Notes: a model not told the origin generated them from the sequence alone. A stretch of 64,000 nt of DNA from Streptomyces eurocidicus (GCF_002891295.1 NZ_LGUI01000009.1:372001-436000); one strand, 5' to 3'. Positions 7,473 through 16,011 are shown, counted from the first letter of the stretch. Numbers and translations: made by a program.

Positions 7473-10277
7473 CTGTCCACTTCCATCACTTTCCGAGATC
7501 TGGGCATCCTTCCCGAGATCGCCGAAGCCCTTGAGGCCGTCGGCATCGTCCACCCCTTCCCCATCCAGGAGATGACGCTTCCGGTAGCCCTCTCCGGCTC
7601 CGACGTCATCGGCCAGGCCAAGACCGGCACCGGCAAGACGCTGGGCTTCGGCCTCCCCCTGCTGGAGCGCGTCGTCGTCCCCGCGGACGTCGAGGCGGGC
7701 CGGGCCAAGCCCGAGCAGCTGACCGACGCCGCCCAGGCGCTCATCGTGGTCCCCACCCGTGAGCTCTGCCAGCAGGTCACCAACGACCTCCTCACCGCCG
7801 GCAAGGTCCGTAACGTCCGCGTCCAGGCCATCTACGGCGGCCGGGCCTACGAGCCGCAGGTCGAGGCGCTCAAGCAGGGCGTCGACGTGATCGTCGGCAC
7901 CCCCGGCCGCCTGCTCGACCTCGCCGGCCAGAAGAAGCTCAGCCTCGCGCACGTCAAGGCCCTCGTCCTGGACGAGGCCGACGAGATGCTGGACCTGGGC
8001 TTCCTCCCCGACGTCGAGCGCATCATCACGATGCTGCCGGCCAAGCGCCAGACGATGCTCTTCTCGGCCACCATGCCGGGCGCCGTCATCAACCTCGCGC
8101 GGCGGTACATGTCGCAGCCCACGCACATCCGCGCCACCGCGCCGGACGACGAGGGCCAGACCCACGCCAACATCAAGCAGCACATCTTCCGCGCCCACAA
8201 CATGGACAAGCCGGAGATGGTGGCCCGGATCCTCCAGGCCGAGGGCCGCAACCGCGCGATGATCTTCTGCCGCACCAAGCGGACGGCCGCCGACATCGCC
8301 GACCAGCTGGCCCGCCGCGGCTTCGCCTCCGGCGCGGTCCACGGTGACCTGGGCCAGGGCGCCCGCGAGCAGGCGCTGCGCGCCTTCCGCAACGGCAAGG
8401 TCGACGTCCTGGTCTGCACCGACGTCGCCGCCCGCGGCATCGACGTGGACGACGTCACCCACGTCATCAATTACCAGTCCCCCGAGGACGAGAAGACCTA
8501 CCTGCACCGCATCGGCCGCACCGGCCGCGCGGGCAAGTCGGGCACGGCCGTCACCCTGGTCGACTGGGACGACATCCCGCGCTGGAAGCTGATCAACAAG
8601 GCGCTGGAGCTCTCGTTCGACGAGCCGGAGGAGACGTACTCCACCTCCCCGCACCTCTACGAGGCGCTGGGCATCCCCGCCGGTACGAAGGGCATACTGC
8701 CGCGCTCCGAGCGGACCCTCGCGGGGCTCGCGGCGGAGGAGATCGAGGACCTGGGCGAGACCGGCGGCCGTGGTGGCCGCGGCGGCCGCGGCCCGAAGTC
8801 CGCGCCGGTGGCGGAGGAGCGCCCCGCGCGCACCCGCACCCCGCGTCAGCGCCGCCGGACCCGTGGCGGTTCCGCCGAGGGCGCCGAGGCCCTCGCGGTG
8901 ACGCAGGCCCCGGCCGTCGCACCGCAGCCGTCGGCCGCGCCGGAGCAGTCCGCCGCGCCGGAGACCCCGTCGAAGCCGCGCCGTCGCCGCCGTACCCGTA
9001 CGGGTGGCGGTTCCGGTGGCGGTGCCGCGGCCCGTTCCGGTGCCGCGCAGTCCACCGCCGTGTCGGCCCCGGCCGCCCCGGCGCCCGCGAAGGCCGTCGC
9101 CCCGGCGCGGGCCGAGAAGGCCCCGGTCGCCGCCGCTCCGGCGGCGGAGCCGGCCGCGCCGCGTCAGCCGCGCCGTCGTCGCCCCCGGGTCCGCCCGGAC
9201 GCCTCGGCCGAGGCCGGTTTCGGCTTCCAGACCGTCGAGACCGCCGCCGCGGCGCTCGCGGCGGCCACCGCGGCCACCATCCCGGCCCAGGCCACGGAGA
9301 CCGCGCCGGCCCAGCCGAAGCGGAACCGCACCCGGAAGCCCGTCGCGGCCGCCCCGGCGGTCGTGGAGCCGGCCGAGGCCGTCGCCGAGACCCCGGCCCG
9401 GCCGAAGCGCACGCGTACGGCGAAGAAGGCCGTCGCCGCCGTCGAGACCGTCGTGGCGCCTGAGACCGTCCAGGTCGCCGAGACCGTCCAGGTCGCCGAG
9501 GTCGCTCCGGCCGAGGTCGTGAAGCCCAAGCGCGCCACCCGTGCCAAGAAGGCCGTCGCCGCCGAGGCGGAGACCGTCGTGGCCGAGGCCGCCGTGGTGG
9601 AGACCGCCGAGGCCGTGAAGCCGAAGCGGACCCGTACGGTCAAGAAGGCCGCCGCGGCCGTCGAGACCGCCGAGGTCACGGAGGCCGAGGCCAAGCCGAA
9701 GCGCACCCGCACGACCAAGAAGGCCGTCGCCACCGCCGAGGTCACCGAGACCGCCGAGGTCAAGCCCAAGCGGACGCGCACCACCAAGAAGGCCGCCGCC
9801 CCGGCCGAGACCACCGAGGTCACGGAGACCGCCGAGGCCGAGAAGCCCAAGCGCGCCACCCGTGCCAAGAAGGCCGTCGCCACCGAGGCGGAGACCGTCG
9901 TGGCCGAGGGTGCCGAGGCCGTGAAGCCGAAGCGGACCCGTACGGTCAAGAAGGCCGCCCCGGCCGTCGAGACCGCCGAGGTAGCGGAGGCCGAGGCCAA
10001 GCCGAAGCGCACGCGTACGGCGAAGAAGGCCGTCGCCGCCGAGGCCACCGCCGAGACCGCCGAGGTCAAGCCCAAGCGGACGCGCACCACCAAGAAGGCC
10101 GCCGCCCCGGCCGAGACCACCGAGGTCACGGAAGCCGCCGAGGCCAAGCCCAAGCGCGCCACCCGCGCCAAGAAGGCCGTCGCGGCCGTCGACGGCACGG
10201 AGGTCGCCGAGGTGAAGCCGAAGCGCACCCGTACGGCCAAGAAGGCCGTGGCCGCCGAGACCACCGCCGAGGTCTAG
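7473..10277 (+). CDS. DEAD-box ATP-dependent RNA helicase with long basic repeat tail
   Basis: About 934 residues. The core carries the Q motif (FRDLGILPEI...PFPIQ), motif I AKTGTGKT, Ia PTRELCQQ, Ib TPGRLLD, II DEAD, III SAT, IV IFCRTKRT, V TDVAARGIDV and VI HRIGRTGRAG within the first 400 residues. An RGG-like patch (GGRGGRGGRG) follows, then some 500 residues of disordered Ala/Lys/Arg/Glu sequence with about 12 copies of KPKR(T/A)xRxxKKA. It should unwind RNA in ribosome assembly or cold adaptation; the tail probably binds RNA non-specifically. The first plausible start is a CTG at 7473 with AGAGG about 8 nt upstream; the ATG at 7209 is the conventional alternative. M. tuberculosis rhlE (Rv3211) is the positional counterpart. 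Confidence 0.93.
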   Translation: MSTSITFRDLGILPEIAEALEAVGIVHPFPIQEMTLPVALSGSDVIGQAKTGTGKTLGFGLPLLERVVVPADVEAGRAKPEQLTDAAQALIVVPTRELCQQVTNDLLTAGKVRNVRVQAIYGGRAYEPQVEALKQGVDVIVGTPGRLLDLAGQKKLSLAHVKALVLDEADEMLDLGFLPDVERIITMLPAKRQTMLFSATMPGAVINLARRYMSQPTHIRATAPDDEGQTHANIKQHIFRAHNMDKPEMVARILQAEGRNRAMIFCRTKRTAADIADQLARRGFASGAVHGDLGQGAREQALRAFRNGKVDVLVCTDVAARGIDVDDVTHVINYQSPEDEKTYLHRIGRTGRAGKSGTAVTLVDWDDIPRWKLINKALELSFDEPEETYSTSPHLYEALGIPAGTKGILPRSERTLAGLAAEEIEDLGETGGRGGRGGRGPKSAPVAEERPARTRTPRQRRRTRGGSAEGAEALAVTQAPAVAPQPSAAPEQSAAPETPSKPRRRRRTRTGGGSGGGAAARSGAAQSTAVSAPAAPAPAKAVAPARAEKAPVAAAPAAEPAAPRQPRRRRPRVRPDASAEAGFGFQTVETAAAALAAATAATIPAQATETAPAQPKRNRTRKPVAAAPAVVEPAEAVAETPARPKRTRTAKKAVAAVETVVAPETVQVAETVQVAEVAPAEVVKPKRATRAKKAVAAEAETVVAEAAVVETAEAVKPKRTRTVKKAAAAVETAEVTEAEAKPKRTRTTKKAVATAEVTETAEVKPKRTRTTKKAAAPAETTEVTETAEAEKPKRATRAKKAVATEAETVVAEGAEAVKPKRTRTVKKAAPAVETAEVAEAEAKPKRTRTAKKAVAAEATAETAEVKPKRTRTTKKAAAPAETTEVTEAAEAKPKRATRAKKAVAAVDGTEVAEVKPKRTRTAKKAVAAETTAEV
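9311..10250 (+). repeat. Coding repeats for the basic helicase tail
   Basis: Roughly 12 imperfect in-frame repeats, each encoding KPKR(T/A)(R/T)RxxKKA followed by a variable Ala/Glu/Val/Thr spacer, the first copy degenerate (QPKRNRTRKP). Near-identical blocks recur, for example the one coding KPKRTRTTKKAAAPAETTEV, so unequal recombination could change tail length. Confidence 0.85.
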
Positions 10278-10296
10278 GCCGCCGCGTCACCGTCCC

Positions 10297-10330
10297 ACGG
10301 CCGGTCGCCCCGCGAGGGGTGGCCGGCCGT
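10297..10330 (+). terminator. Terminator after the helicase gene
   Basis: ACGGCCGG and CCGGCCGT form perfect outer arms around a second GC stem. It lies 20 nt after the helicase stop codon. Confidence 0.6.
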
Positions 10331-10348
10331 CGGCGTGTCCGGGGGCGC

Positions 10349-10354
10349 TAGCCT
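10349..10354 (+). promoter_or_regulatory. Leaderless -10 hexamer for the 10361 hydrolase
   Basis: TAGCCT, 6 nt (CGTGGG), then ATG at 10361. No clear -35. Confidence 0.55.
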
Positions 10355-10360
10355 CGTGGG

Positions 10361-11224
10361 ATGAGCAGGCCGCCGTTCCTCACCTTGCCCGCGTGCGCCC
10401 GCGCGTACCGCCTCGCGACCTCCCGCGGCGAGTTCGCCGTGCACGAGGCGCTCCCGTCCGGGGCGCCGCGCGGCACCGCGCTGCTCGTCCCGGGGTTCAC
10501 CGGCAGCAAGGAGGACTTCGTCGCCCTTCTGGAGCCTTTGGCGGCCGCCGGTTACCGCACCGTGGCCGTCGACGGCCGTGGCCAGCACGAGACCGAGGGG
10601 CCGCACGCGGCGGCGGGGGCGTACGAGCGGGCCGAGCTGGCCCGGGACGTCCGTGCGCAGGCGCGGGCGCTCGGCGGCGACGTGCATCTGCTCGGGCACT
10701 CGCTCGGCGGTCTGATCAGCCGCGCGGCGGTGCTGGACGACGCGTCGGCGTACCGTTCGCTCACCCTGATGAGCTGCGGTCCCGCCGCGATCTCCGCGCC
10801 GCAGCAGGCCCGTACGCGGATGCTCGTCGACGCGCTCGGCACGCTGGACATGGACGCCGTGTGGCAGGAGATGCGCCGGCTGGACGGAAAGACCGCGGAG
10901 AGCGCGCCCGCCGGGCCCGTGGACCCCGAGCTGGGCGCGTTCCTGTATCGCCGGTGGATGGCCACCGCCCCCGGGCAACTCATGTCCACCGGCACGCTGT
11001 TGACCACCGAGCCCGACCGTACGGCGGAGCTGGCGGCGGTGCCGCTGCCCAAGCACGTCGTCTCGGGCGTCCGGGACTACGCCTGGCCGGTGCCGTGGAT
11101 CGACGCGATGGCCGAGGAGCTGTCCGCCGCGCGGACGGTGATCGACGGTGCCGAGCACTCCCCCAACGCGGAGCGGCCGGCCGCCACCGCCGAGGCGCTC
11201 GCCCGTTTCTGGGACCTGAGCTGA
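10361..11224 (+). CDS. Alpha/beta hydrolase (lysophospholipase-like)
   Basis: 287 residues with oxyanion motif VPGFTGSKEDF near 43, nucleophile elbow GHSLGG with Ser114, a likely acid in SGVRDYAWP, and His266 in GAEHSPNAERP. Substrate unknown. No signal peptide, so it is cytoplasmic. The gene is monocistronic: a terminator lies on either side, and it converges with the VOC gene, the two stop codons lying within one hairpin. Confidence 0.86.
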   Translation: MSRPPFLTLPACARAYRLATSRGEFAVHEALPSGAPRGTALLVPGFTGSKEDFVALLEPLAAAGYRTVAVDGRGQHETEGPHAAAGAYERAELARDVRAQARALGGDVHLLGHSLGGLISRAAVLDDASAYRSLTLMSCGPAAISAPQQARTRMLVDALGTLDMDAVWQEMRRLDGKTAESAPAGPVDPELGAFLYRRWMATAPGQLMSTGTLLTTEPDRTAELAAVPLPKHVVSGVRDYAWPVPWIDAMAEELSAARTVIDGAEHSPNAERPAATAEALARFWDLS

Positions 11225-11253
11225 GCCGGCGCCGGGACCGCGGGCCGGCTCAG
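11221..11253. terminator. Bidirectional terminator containing both stop codons
   Basis: Perfect 10-bp arms CTGAGCCGGC and GCCGGCTCAG separated by 13 nt. The TGA of the hydrolase gene is in the left arm and the TGA of the convergent VOC gene is in the right arm. Confidence 0.65.
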
Positions 11254-12050
11254 CCGGTGTTCGCGGTCACGGTGAAGAGCCCGCCCTCGGGGTCGCGGAG
11301 CGTCGCCTCGCGGCCCTGGCGGTAGTCCCCCACCCGGGTGTCGTCCGGCTCCGCGGCGACCGTGCCGCCCGCCGCGAGGGCCGTCTCGACGGCCTTCTCG
11401 ACGTCGTCGACGCAGAAGTAGACGTGCCAGCGCGGCCGGATCCGCGGGTCGGGCGCGGCCTCGACCGCTCCGCCGCGCAGACAGGCGACCGTGTGCCCGG
11501 CCGAGCGGACCATCACCGCCTCGTCCTCGTAGCGGACCTCGCAGCGGTCCGGGCGGCCGGTGGCCCACTCGAAGACCTCGCCGTAGAAGATGGCGGCGGC
11601 GAAGGCGTCCCGGGTGCGCAGCTCCAGCCAGGCGGGCGCGCCGGCGTGGCCGATGTTCCACTCGCGCAGGGTCTCGCCCTCCCAGAAGCCGAAGACGGCC
11701 CCGGCCGGGTCGGCGGCCAGGGCGGCCCGGCCGTGGCCCACGGACAGCGGGCCGACGGCGACCGTCGCCCCGCGCTCGCGGATGCGGGAGGCCACCGTGT
11801 CGGCGTCCTCGACGGCGAAGTAGGAGGTCCAGGAGACGGCGACGCCCATGGCCCGGGCGACGTTGCCGATGCCCGCCACCGGCCTGCCGTCGTCCAGGGC
11901 GACGGAGAAGTCCTCGCCCAGCGAGCCGGGCCGGAAGGTCCAGCCCATCACCGCGCCGTAGAAGTCCTGCGCCGCCGTGAGGTCGGAGGTCAGCAGGGTC
12001 ACCCAGCACGGCGCGCCCGGCACGGCGCGGTGAGGGGAGGGGGCGGCCAT
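11250..12050 (-). CDS. Two-domain VOC family (glyoxalase/bleomycin-resistance-like) protein
   Basis: 266 residues starting MAAPSPHRAVPGAPCW. Two tandem VOC modules: the first with LTSDLTAAQDFYGAVMGWTF, the second with ELRTRDAFAAAIFYGEVFEW and ending RDPEGGLFTV. The paired layout matches actinobacterial VOC proteins such as CFP-30B-type. The metal ligands are only partly preserved, so enzymatic activity is uncertain; drug binding or small-molecule conversion are possible. An in-frame extension upstream to 12398 would overlap the NYN gene and is rejected. GAGGCG about 12 nt before the ATG is a weak ribosome site. Confidence 0.88.
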   Translation of the reverse strand: MAAPSPHRAVPGAPCWVTLLTSDLTAAQDFYGAVMGWTFRPGSLGEDFSVALDDGRPVAGIGNVARAMGVAVSWTSYFAVEDADTVASRIRERGATVAVGPLSVGHGRAALAADPAGAVFGFWEGETLREWNIGHAGAPAWLELRTRDAFAAAIFYGEVFEWATGRPDRCEVRYEDEAVMVRSAGHTVACLRGGAVEAAPDPRIRPRWHVYFCVDDVEKAVETALAAGGTVAAEPDDTRVGDYRQGREATLRDPEGGLFTVTANTG

Positions 12051-12208
12051 GGGCGATCGCCTCGATTTCTGTTCCGGACGGCGGACGTGCGAAAGGGCTG
12101 TTCCCGCGCTTGGCGGGTGGCCGCGCTCTCGGGGCCACGGCCACCCGCTGCCAGGGTTCCACTCAGCACCCCGGCGCGCATTCCGGCGCGCGCACACGTC
12201 CGGCTGGT

Positions 12209-13162
12209 TCAGTACTGGGTCCGCAGGTGGTCCCAGAAGCCGTCCCGCAGCGCCCGGCGCAGATCGGCGTGGCCGCGCAGCGACAGGCCGAGCAGCGCCT
12301 CGGCCTCGACCAGCAGTTCCTGGTCGACGGAGCCGGGCAGATAGGGGTGGCCGGGGAGCAGTTCGGCGAGGGAGTCCCGGCCGCGCGCGCCGAGCCACTG
12401 GGCGGCGACCTGGGCGCCGACGAAGCGGACGTCGTCCCGGCCGGGGGGCGCGACCTGGTGTGCGGCGCTGTCGCCGGAGAGGCCGTACGGCTCGTGGGCG
12501 CCGGTCCGGCGGGTCACATAGGGTTTGCAGAATTCCAGGTCGAAGGTGCGCTGGCTGTCGACCTCCCAGAGCAGCGGTTCGGCCTGGTTGCGGCCGCCGC
12601 CCGCCTCGATGCCCCAGAGGTGGACGCGGGCGCCGTAGCCCTGGGCGGCCTCGACGGCCGAGACGAGGTCCTCGTCGCCGCCGATGAGGGCCGCGTCGCT
12701 GATGGCGCGGTGCCGGGCGAGGGACTCCAGGTCGGTGCGGATGAGGGAGTCGACGCCCTTCTGCTGGTTGTTGGCGTTGAGGTTGCCGAGGCGGACCTTG
12801 ACGTCGGGGAGCTCGGCGATGGTCTGCTGTTCGGCGGTGTGGATGCGGCGGCGGGCGCCGTCGTACCAGTAGACGCGCAGCAGCCGGCTGTCCGGGAAGA
12901 TCATGCGGGCCTTGTCGATGAAGGCGTCGATCAGTCCCTCGGCGTCGAGGTCGAAGGCCCGCCGGTCCTCGGTGCCCGCGACGAGGCGTCCGGCGGCGGC
13001 GTAGACATAGCCGGCGTCCACGAAGATCGCGTGGGTCGACGGGGTGGTGGCGACCTCGGCGAGGACGCGGGTGAGCAGCTCGTTGGTGCGCTCGATGCCC
13101 GCGGCGATCGCCGTGAGGTCCGGGGCGTCGTGAGGCGAGGGGCCGGGCGATGAGTCAGTCAT
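12209..13162 (-). CDS. NYN-domain (PIN-like) putative RNase
   Basis: 317 residues. The NYN/LabA-type nuclease fold is suggested by IFVDAGYVY with Asp49, KGVDSLIRTDL, and ALIGGDEDLVSAVEAAQGYGARVHLWG, giving the set of conserved acidic residues expected of a metal-dependent RNase. The C-terminal 120 residues (from about VTRRTG) have helices ending HADLRRALRDGFWDHLRTQY and may be an RNA-binding tail. RNA target is unknown. It is transcribed toward the VOC gene with a 158-bp gap. Confidence 0.85.
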   Translation of the reverse strand: MTDSSPGPSPHDAPDLTAIAAGIERTNELLTRVLAEVATTPSTHAIFVDAGYVYAAAGRLVAGTEDRRAFDLDAEGLIDAFIDKARMIFPDSRLLRVYWYDGARRRIHTAEQQTIAELPDVKVRLGNLNANNQQKGVDSLIRTDLESLARHRAISDAALIGGDEDLVSAVEAAQGYGARVHLWGIEAGGGRNQAEPLLWEVDSQRTFDLEFCKPYVTRRTGAHEPYGLSGDSAAHQVAPPGRDDVRFVGAQVAAQWLGARGRDSLAELLPGHPYLPGSVDQELLVEAEALLGLSLRGHADLRRALRDGFWDHLRTQY

Positions 13163-13298
13163 GTGGGGGTCTCATTGTCAGGGGTTCGTCACGCAGAGGA
13201 CATGTTCCGGTGCGCTACTCGTCAGTAATTAGTCATGTTAAAAATTTCCTTAGCGTAGGGAATGTTTGCAGGGGTCACCTCGTTGGACACATATGGAA

Positions 13299-13322
13299 GC
13301 GCGTCGCACAGGCGCGACGCGC
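13299..13322 (+). promoter_or_regulatory. Hairpin in the leader of the 50-residue protein gene
   Basis: GCGCGTCGC and GCGACGCGC form a perfect 9-bp stem with a 6-nt loop. It lies in an unusually AT-rich divergent promoter region (about 13200-13270) and is followed by TCCTCAGGAGGA, in which a TCCTC could pair with the GAGGA. A translation-control role is possible but unproven. Confidence 0.35.
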
Positions 13323-13373
13323 GCCACTTTTCATTGAGTTCTCCTCAGGAGGATCACGACGAAGGGAGAAGCC

Positions 13374-13526
13374 TTGCGCTTCGAAATCATGCGTCTGGAC
13401 GACGTCGACGGCACCGCCCTCGACAGCACCGTCGTGGACGCCGCCTCCGTCAACCGGATCGTGCAGCAGGCCGCTTCGATCGGCCAGCGCATCTATATCC
13501 GCCCGGCCACCACCGCGGCCCGGTAG
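13374..13526 (+). CDS. Small 50-residue conserved-type hypothetical protein
   Basis: A TTG start preceded by GAAGGGAG gives a 50-residue protein beginning LRFEIMRLDDVDG and ending IYIRPATTAAR. Codon third positions are nearly all G/C, unlike the AT-rich leader, which supports real coding. It predicts a short beta strand, an Asp-rich turn, a helix (ASVNRIVQQAASIG) and a final strand. I do not recognise a named family. A perfect terminator follows 20 nt later, so it is a complete single-gene unit. Confidence 0.7.
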   Translation: MRFEIMRLDDVDGTALDSTVVDAASVNRIVQQAASIGQRIYIRPATTAAR

Positions 13527-13545
13527 TGCTCACGCGGTTCCACGT

Positions 13546-13584
13546 GCACGACACCCCCGTACGGACCGTACGGGGGTGTCGTGC
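13546..13584. terminator. Perfect terminator between the small gene and marC
   Basis: 19-bp arms (13546-13564 and 13566-13584) with almost no loop, so 16-17 bp pair in practice. Convergent genes flank it; it probably works in both directions. Confidence 0.85.
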
Positions 13585-13639
13585 GTTCGGGACGGCGCCG
13601 CGCCGGTCACGGCCGTGACCGGCGGCGCGTCCCATGGTG

Positions 13640-14245
13640 TCAGTGGCTGTCGATGACCTGCGTGATGCCGTTGATGATCTGCTGGACGGCCAGCGCCGAG
13701 AGCATCATGCCCGCGAGCCGGGTCACCAGCACCACACCGCCGTCCTTGATCACCCGGATGATCAGCAGCGAGTAGCGCATCACCAGCCACAGCACCACGT
13801 GCATCGCGGCGATGGCCACCCACACCGACACCTGCGCGGCGACGCCGTCCGCGTGCTGCACGGCGAGGATCACCGAGACGATGGCACCGGGGCCGGCGAG
13901 CAGCGGCATGCCCAGCGGTACGAGCGCGACGTTGACGTCCTTGGTCTGGGTCGGCTCCTCCGACTTGCCCGTCAGCAGGTCCAGCGCGATCAGCAGCAGC
14001 AGGAGACCGCCCGCGATCATCAGCGCGGGGGTGGTGATGTGCAGATAGTCGAGGATCTGCTGGCCGCAGATGCCGAAGACGGTGATGACGCCGAACGCCA
14101 CCGCGGCGGCCTGCCAGGCCATGCGCCGCTGGACCTTGGCCGGGCGGCCGGAGGTGAGCGCCAGGAAGATCGGGGTGATCCCGGGCGGGTCCATGATCAC
14201 GAAAAGGGTGAGGAAGAGGGAGCCGAAGACAGCGATGTCGAACAC
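13640..14245 (-). CDS. MarC family integral membrane protein
   Basis: 201 residues, six predicted membrane helices, with the family features FLTLFVIMDPPGITPIFLALT near the start and PLGMPLLAGPGAIVSVI in the middle. MarC/UPF0056 proteins are inner-membrane proteins of unsettled transport function; the early link to multiple antibiotic resistance was not upheld. GTG start; TAGGCC lies 6 nt upstream, close to but not matching the leaderless pattern seen elsewhere in this window. It runs alone, leftward, into the shared terminator. Confidence 0.92.
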   Translation of the reverse strand: MFDIAVFGSLFLTLFVIMDPPGITPIFLALTSGRPAKVQRRMAWQAAAVAFGVITVFGICGQQILDYLHITTPALMIAGGLLLLLIALDLLTGKSEEPTQTKDVNVALVPLGMPLLAGPGAIVSVILAVQHADGVAAQVSVWVAIAAMHVVLWLVMRYSLLIIRVIKDGGVVLVTRLAGMMLSALAVQQIINGITQVIDSH

Positions 14246-14427
14246 AGTGAGGGCCTAGCGGGAGTGGTGCGAGCAGGAGCGGAACGCCCGTCGGGCGCGT
14301 ACGGGCGTACGGGCGGCGAGGGGCGGGGCGTGCGGAGGCGCGGTCGGGCGCCGGGGTGCGCGTACCCGGCGGTCAGTGGGACGGCACGCGTACGGGCGGG
14401 GACGGGAGCCCGAGGGGAAGGGGTGGG

Positions 14428-15291
14428 TCAGCCGCCGGCGCCGGGGACGGGGAACGCGCCCGTGGCCCGGCGGGTGATCTCGCCGTAGATCTCCGGATCG
14501 GTGGTGTACTCGCCGAGCCGGCAGGTCTTGCGGCTGCCGTGGTAGTCGCTGGAGCCGGTGGTCAGCAGGGAGAGGTCGGCGGCGAGGCCGCGGAGCCGGG
14601 CGCGGGTGGCGTCGTCGTGGTCCATGTGGTCCACCTCGACGCCGTCCAGACCGGCCGAGGCCAGCTCGGCTATCGCGCTCTCCGAGACGCAGTTGCCGCG
14701 CTTGAGCGCGAGCGGGTGCGCGAGGACGGTGACCCCGCCCGCCGCCTTGACCAGGCGGATCGCGTCGAAGGGGTCGAGCTCGTGCTTCTCGACGTAGGCC
14801 CGGCCGTCACCGGCGAGCCAGTCGGGCGTGAAGGCGTCGGAGACCGTCTCGATCACGCCCAGCTCGACCATGGCGCTGGCCACGTGCGGGCGGCCCACGG
14901 CGCCGTCGCCGGCGATCTCCGCCACGCGCCGCCAGGTGACGGGCACGCCGAGCTCGTTGAGCTTGGCGACCATGCCCTGGGCGCGCGGGACGCGGTCGTC
15001 GCGGACGAGCTCGCGCTCGCGCGCCAGCTCCGGCTCCAGCGGGTCGAAGAGGTAGGCCAGCATGTGCACGCTGAAACCGTCGGGTCCGCCCAGACGGCAG
15101 GAGAGCTCGGCGCCCGTGACGAGGGTGAGCCCGGCGGGGAGCGCCGCGATGGCCTCGGCGTGGCCGCCGACGCCGTCGTGATCGGTGAGCGCCACGACGT
15201 CCAGACCTGCCGCGGCGGCGTTGCGCACCAGCTCGGCGGGGGTGTCCGTGCCGTCCGACGCCGTGGAGTGGGTGTGCAGATCGATGCGCAC
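14428..15291 (-). CDS. PHP domain metal-dependent phosphoesterase
   Basis: 287 residues from a GTG with GGAGG 6 nt upstream. The start RIDLHTHSTASDGTDTPAELV is the PHP metal-binding signature, followed by ALTDHDGVGG, GAELSC, LAHPLALKRG and GSDYHGS, which supply the His and Asp ligands of a trinuclear metal site. Related stand-alone PHP enzymes (YciV/TrpH-like) hydrolyse 3',5'-nucleoside bisphosphates or degrade short RNA; that role is a reasonable inference. It points away from a 720-bp non-coding repeat stretch. Confidence 0.92.
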   Translation of the reverse strand: MRIDLHTHSTASDGTDTPAELVRNAAAAGLDVVALTDHDGVGGHAEAIAALPAGLTLVTGAELSCRLGGPDGFSVHMLAYLFDPLEPELARERELVRDDRVPRAQGMVAKLNELGVPVTWRRVAEIAGDGAVGRPHVASAMVELGVIETVSDAFTPDWLAGDGRAYVEKHELDPFDAIRLVKAAGGVTVLAHPLALKRGNCVSESAIAELASAGLDGVEVDHMDHDDATRARLRGLAADLSLLTTGSSDYHGSRKTCRLGEYTTDPEIYGEITRRATGAFPVPGAGG

Positions 15292-15414
15292 AACGGCCTC
15301 CAGGGTGTGGTCGGAACGGGTGGGACCGGATCAGGATAACCGGCGCGCGGATCCCTCAGGCGGGGGCTACGACTCGGGGCACCGCACGGGCGCGCCGCCG
15401 CGGGGTCCTCGATG

Positions 15415-15873
15415 CCGGACGGGCAGGCCGCACCGGGGCGGGACGCGCGCCGCGCGGACGCGCCGCCCGCAGCATCCCTGACTCCCGGACGCGCAAGCCG
15501 CACCGGGCCGGGACGCCTCCCGGCGACGCCGGACCACGACCGGGCCGACCCGGCGGGGACCACCGCTCACGGTGCCGCGCGGGCACGCCGCCCGCAGCGG
15601 CCCCCGACCCCCCGGACACACAAGCTCCGCCAGGGCCCGGACACCTCCCGGCGACACCGGACCACGGCCGCCCCGCCCCGGCGAGAACCACCGCTCACGG
15701 CGCCGCGCGGGCACGCCGCCGCAGCACCCCCGGCCCTCGGACACGCAAGCCGCACCGGGGCCCGGACACCTCCCGGCGACACCGGACCGACCCGGCGGGG
15801 ACCACCGCTCACGGGGTGCCGCGCGGGCACGCCACCCGCAGCGGCCCCGGACCACGGCCGGGCCGACCCGGCG
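15415..15873. repeat. GC-rich tandem repeats, about 125-bp unit
   Basis: Three diverged copies begin at 15486, 15613 and 15738 (spacing 127 and 125 bp), each starting CGGACRC(A/G)CAAGC and passing through CACCTCCCGGCGAC, ACCACCGCTCACGG and GCGCGGGCACGCC. A truncated copy starts at 15415 and a fragment ends near 15873. The 15292-16011 gap holds no convincing gene: open frames on all strands here are a by-product of extreme GC content. From 15874 to 16011 I see only GC-rich spacer. Confidence 0.8.
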
Positions 15874-16011
15874 CGGTCCCGGGCGAGCGGGTCGAGCCCT
15901 TCCGGCGGGGGCCGGGGCGATACGTACTCCGGGGCCCTACGGGCGGGGGCGGGCCCGGTGGCCGGGGCGCGGAGGTGGCGTCCGGGGGCGAGGCCCGGCC
16001 CCGGAACAACC

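Noticed and set aside
12051..12398. Extension of the VOC gene upstream
   Set aside because: It would overlap the end of the NYN-domain gene on the same strand and has no VOC similarity.
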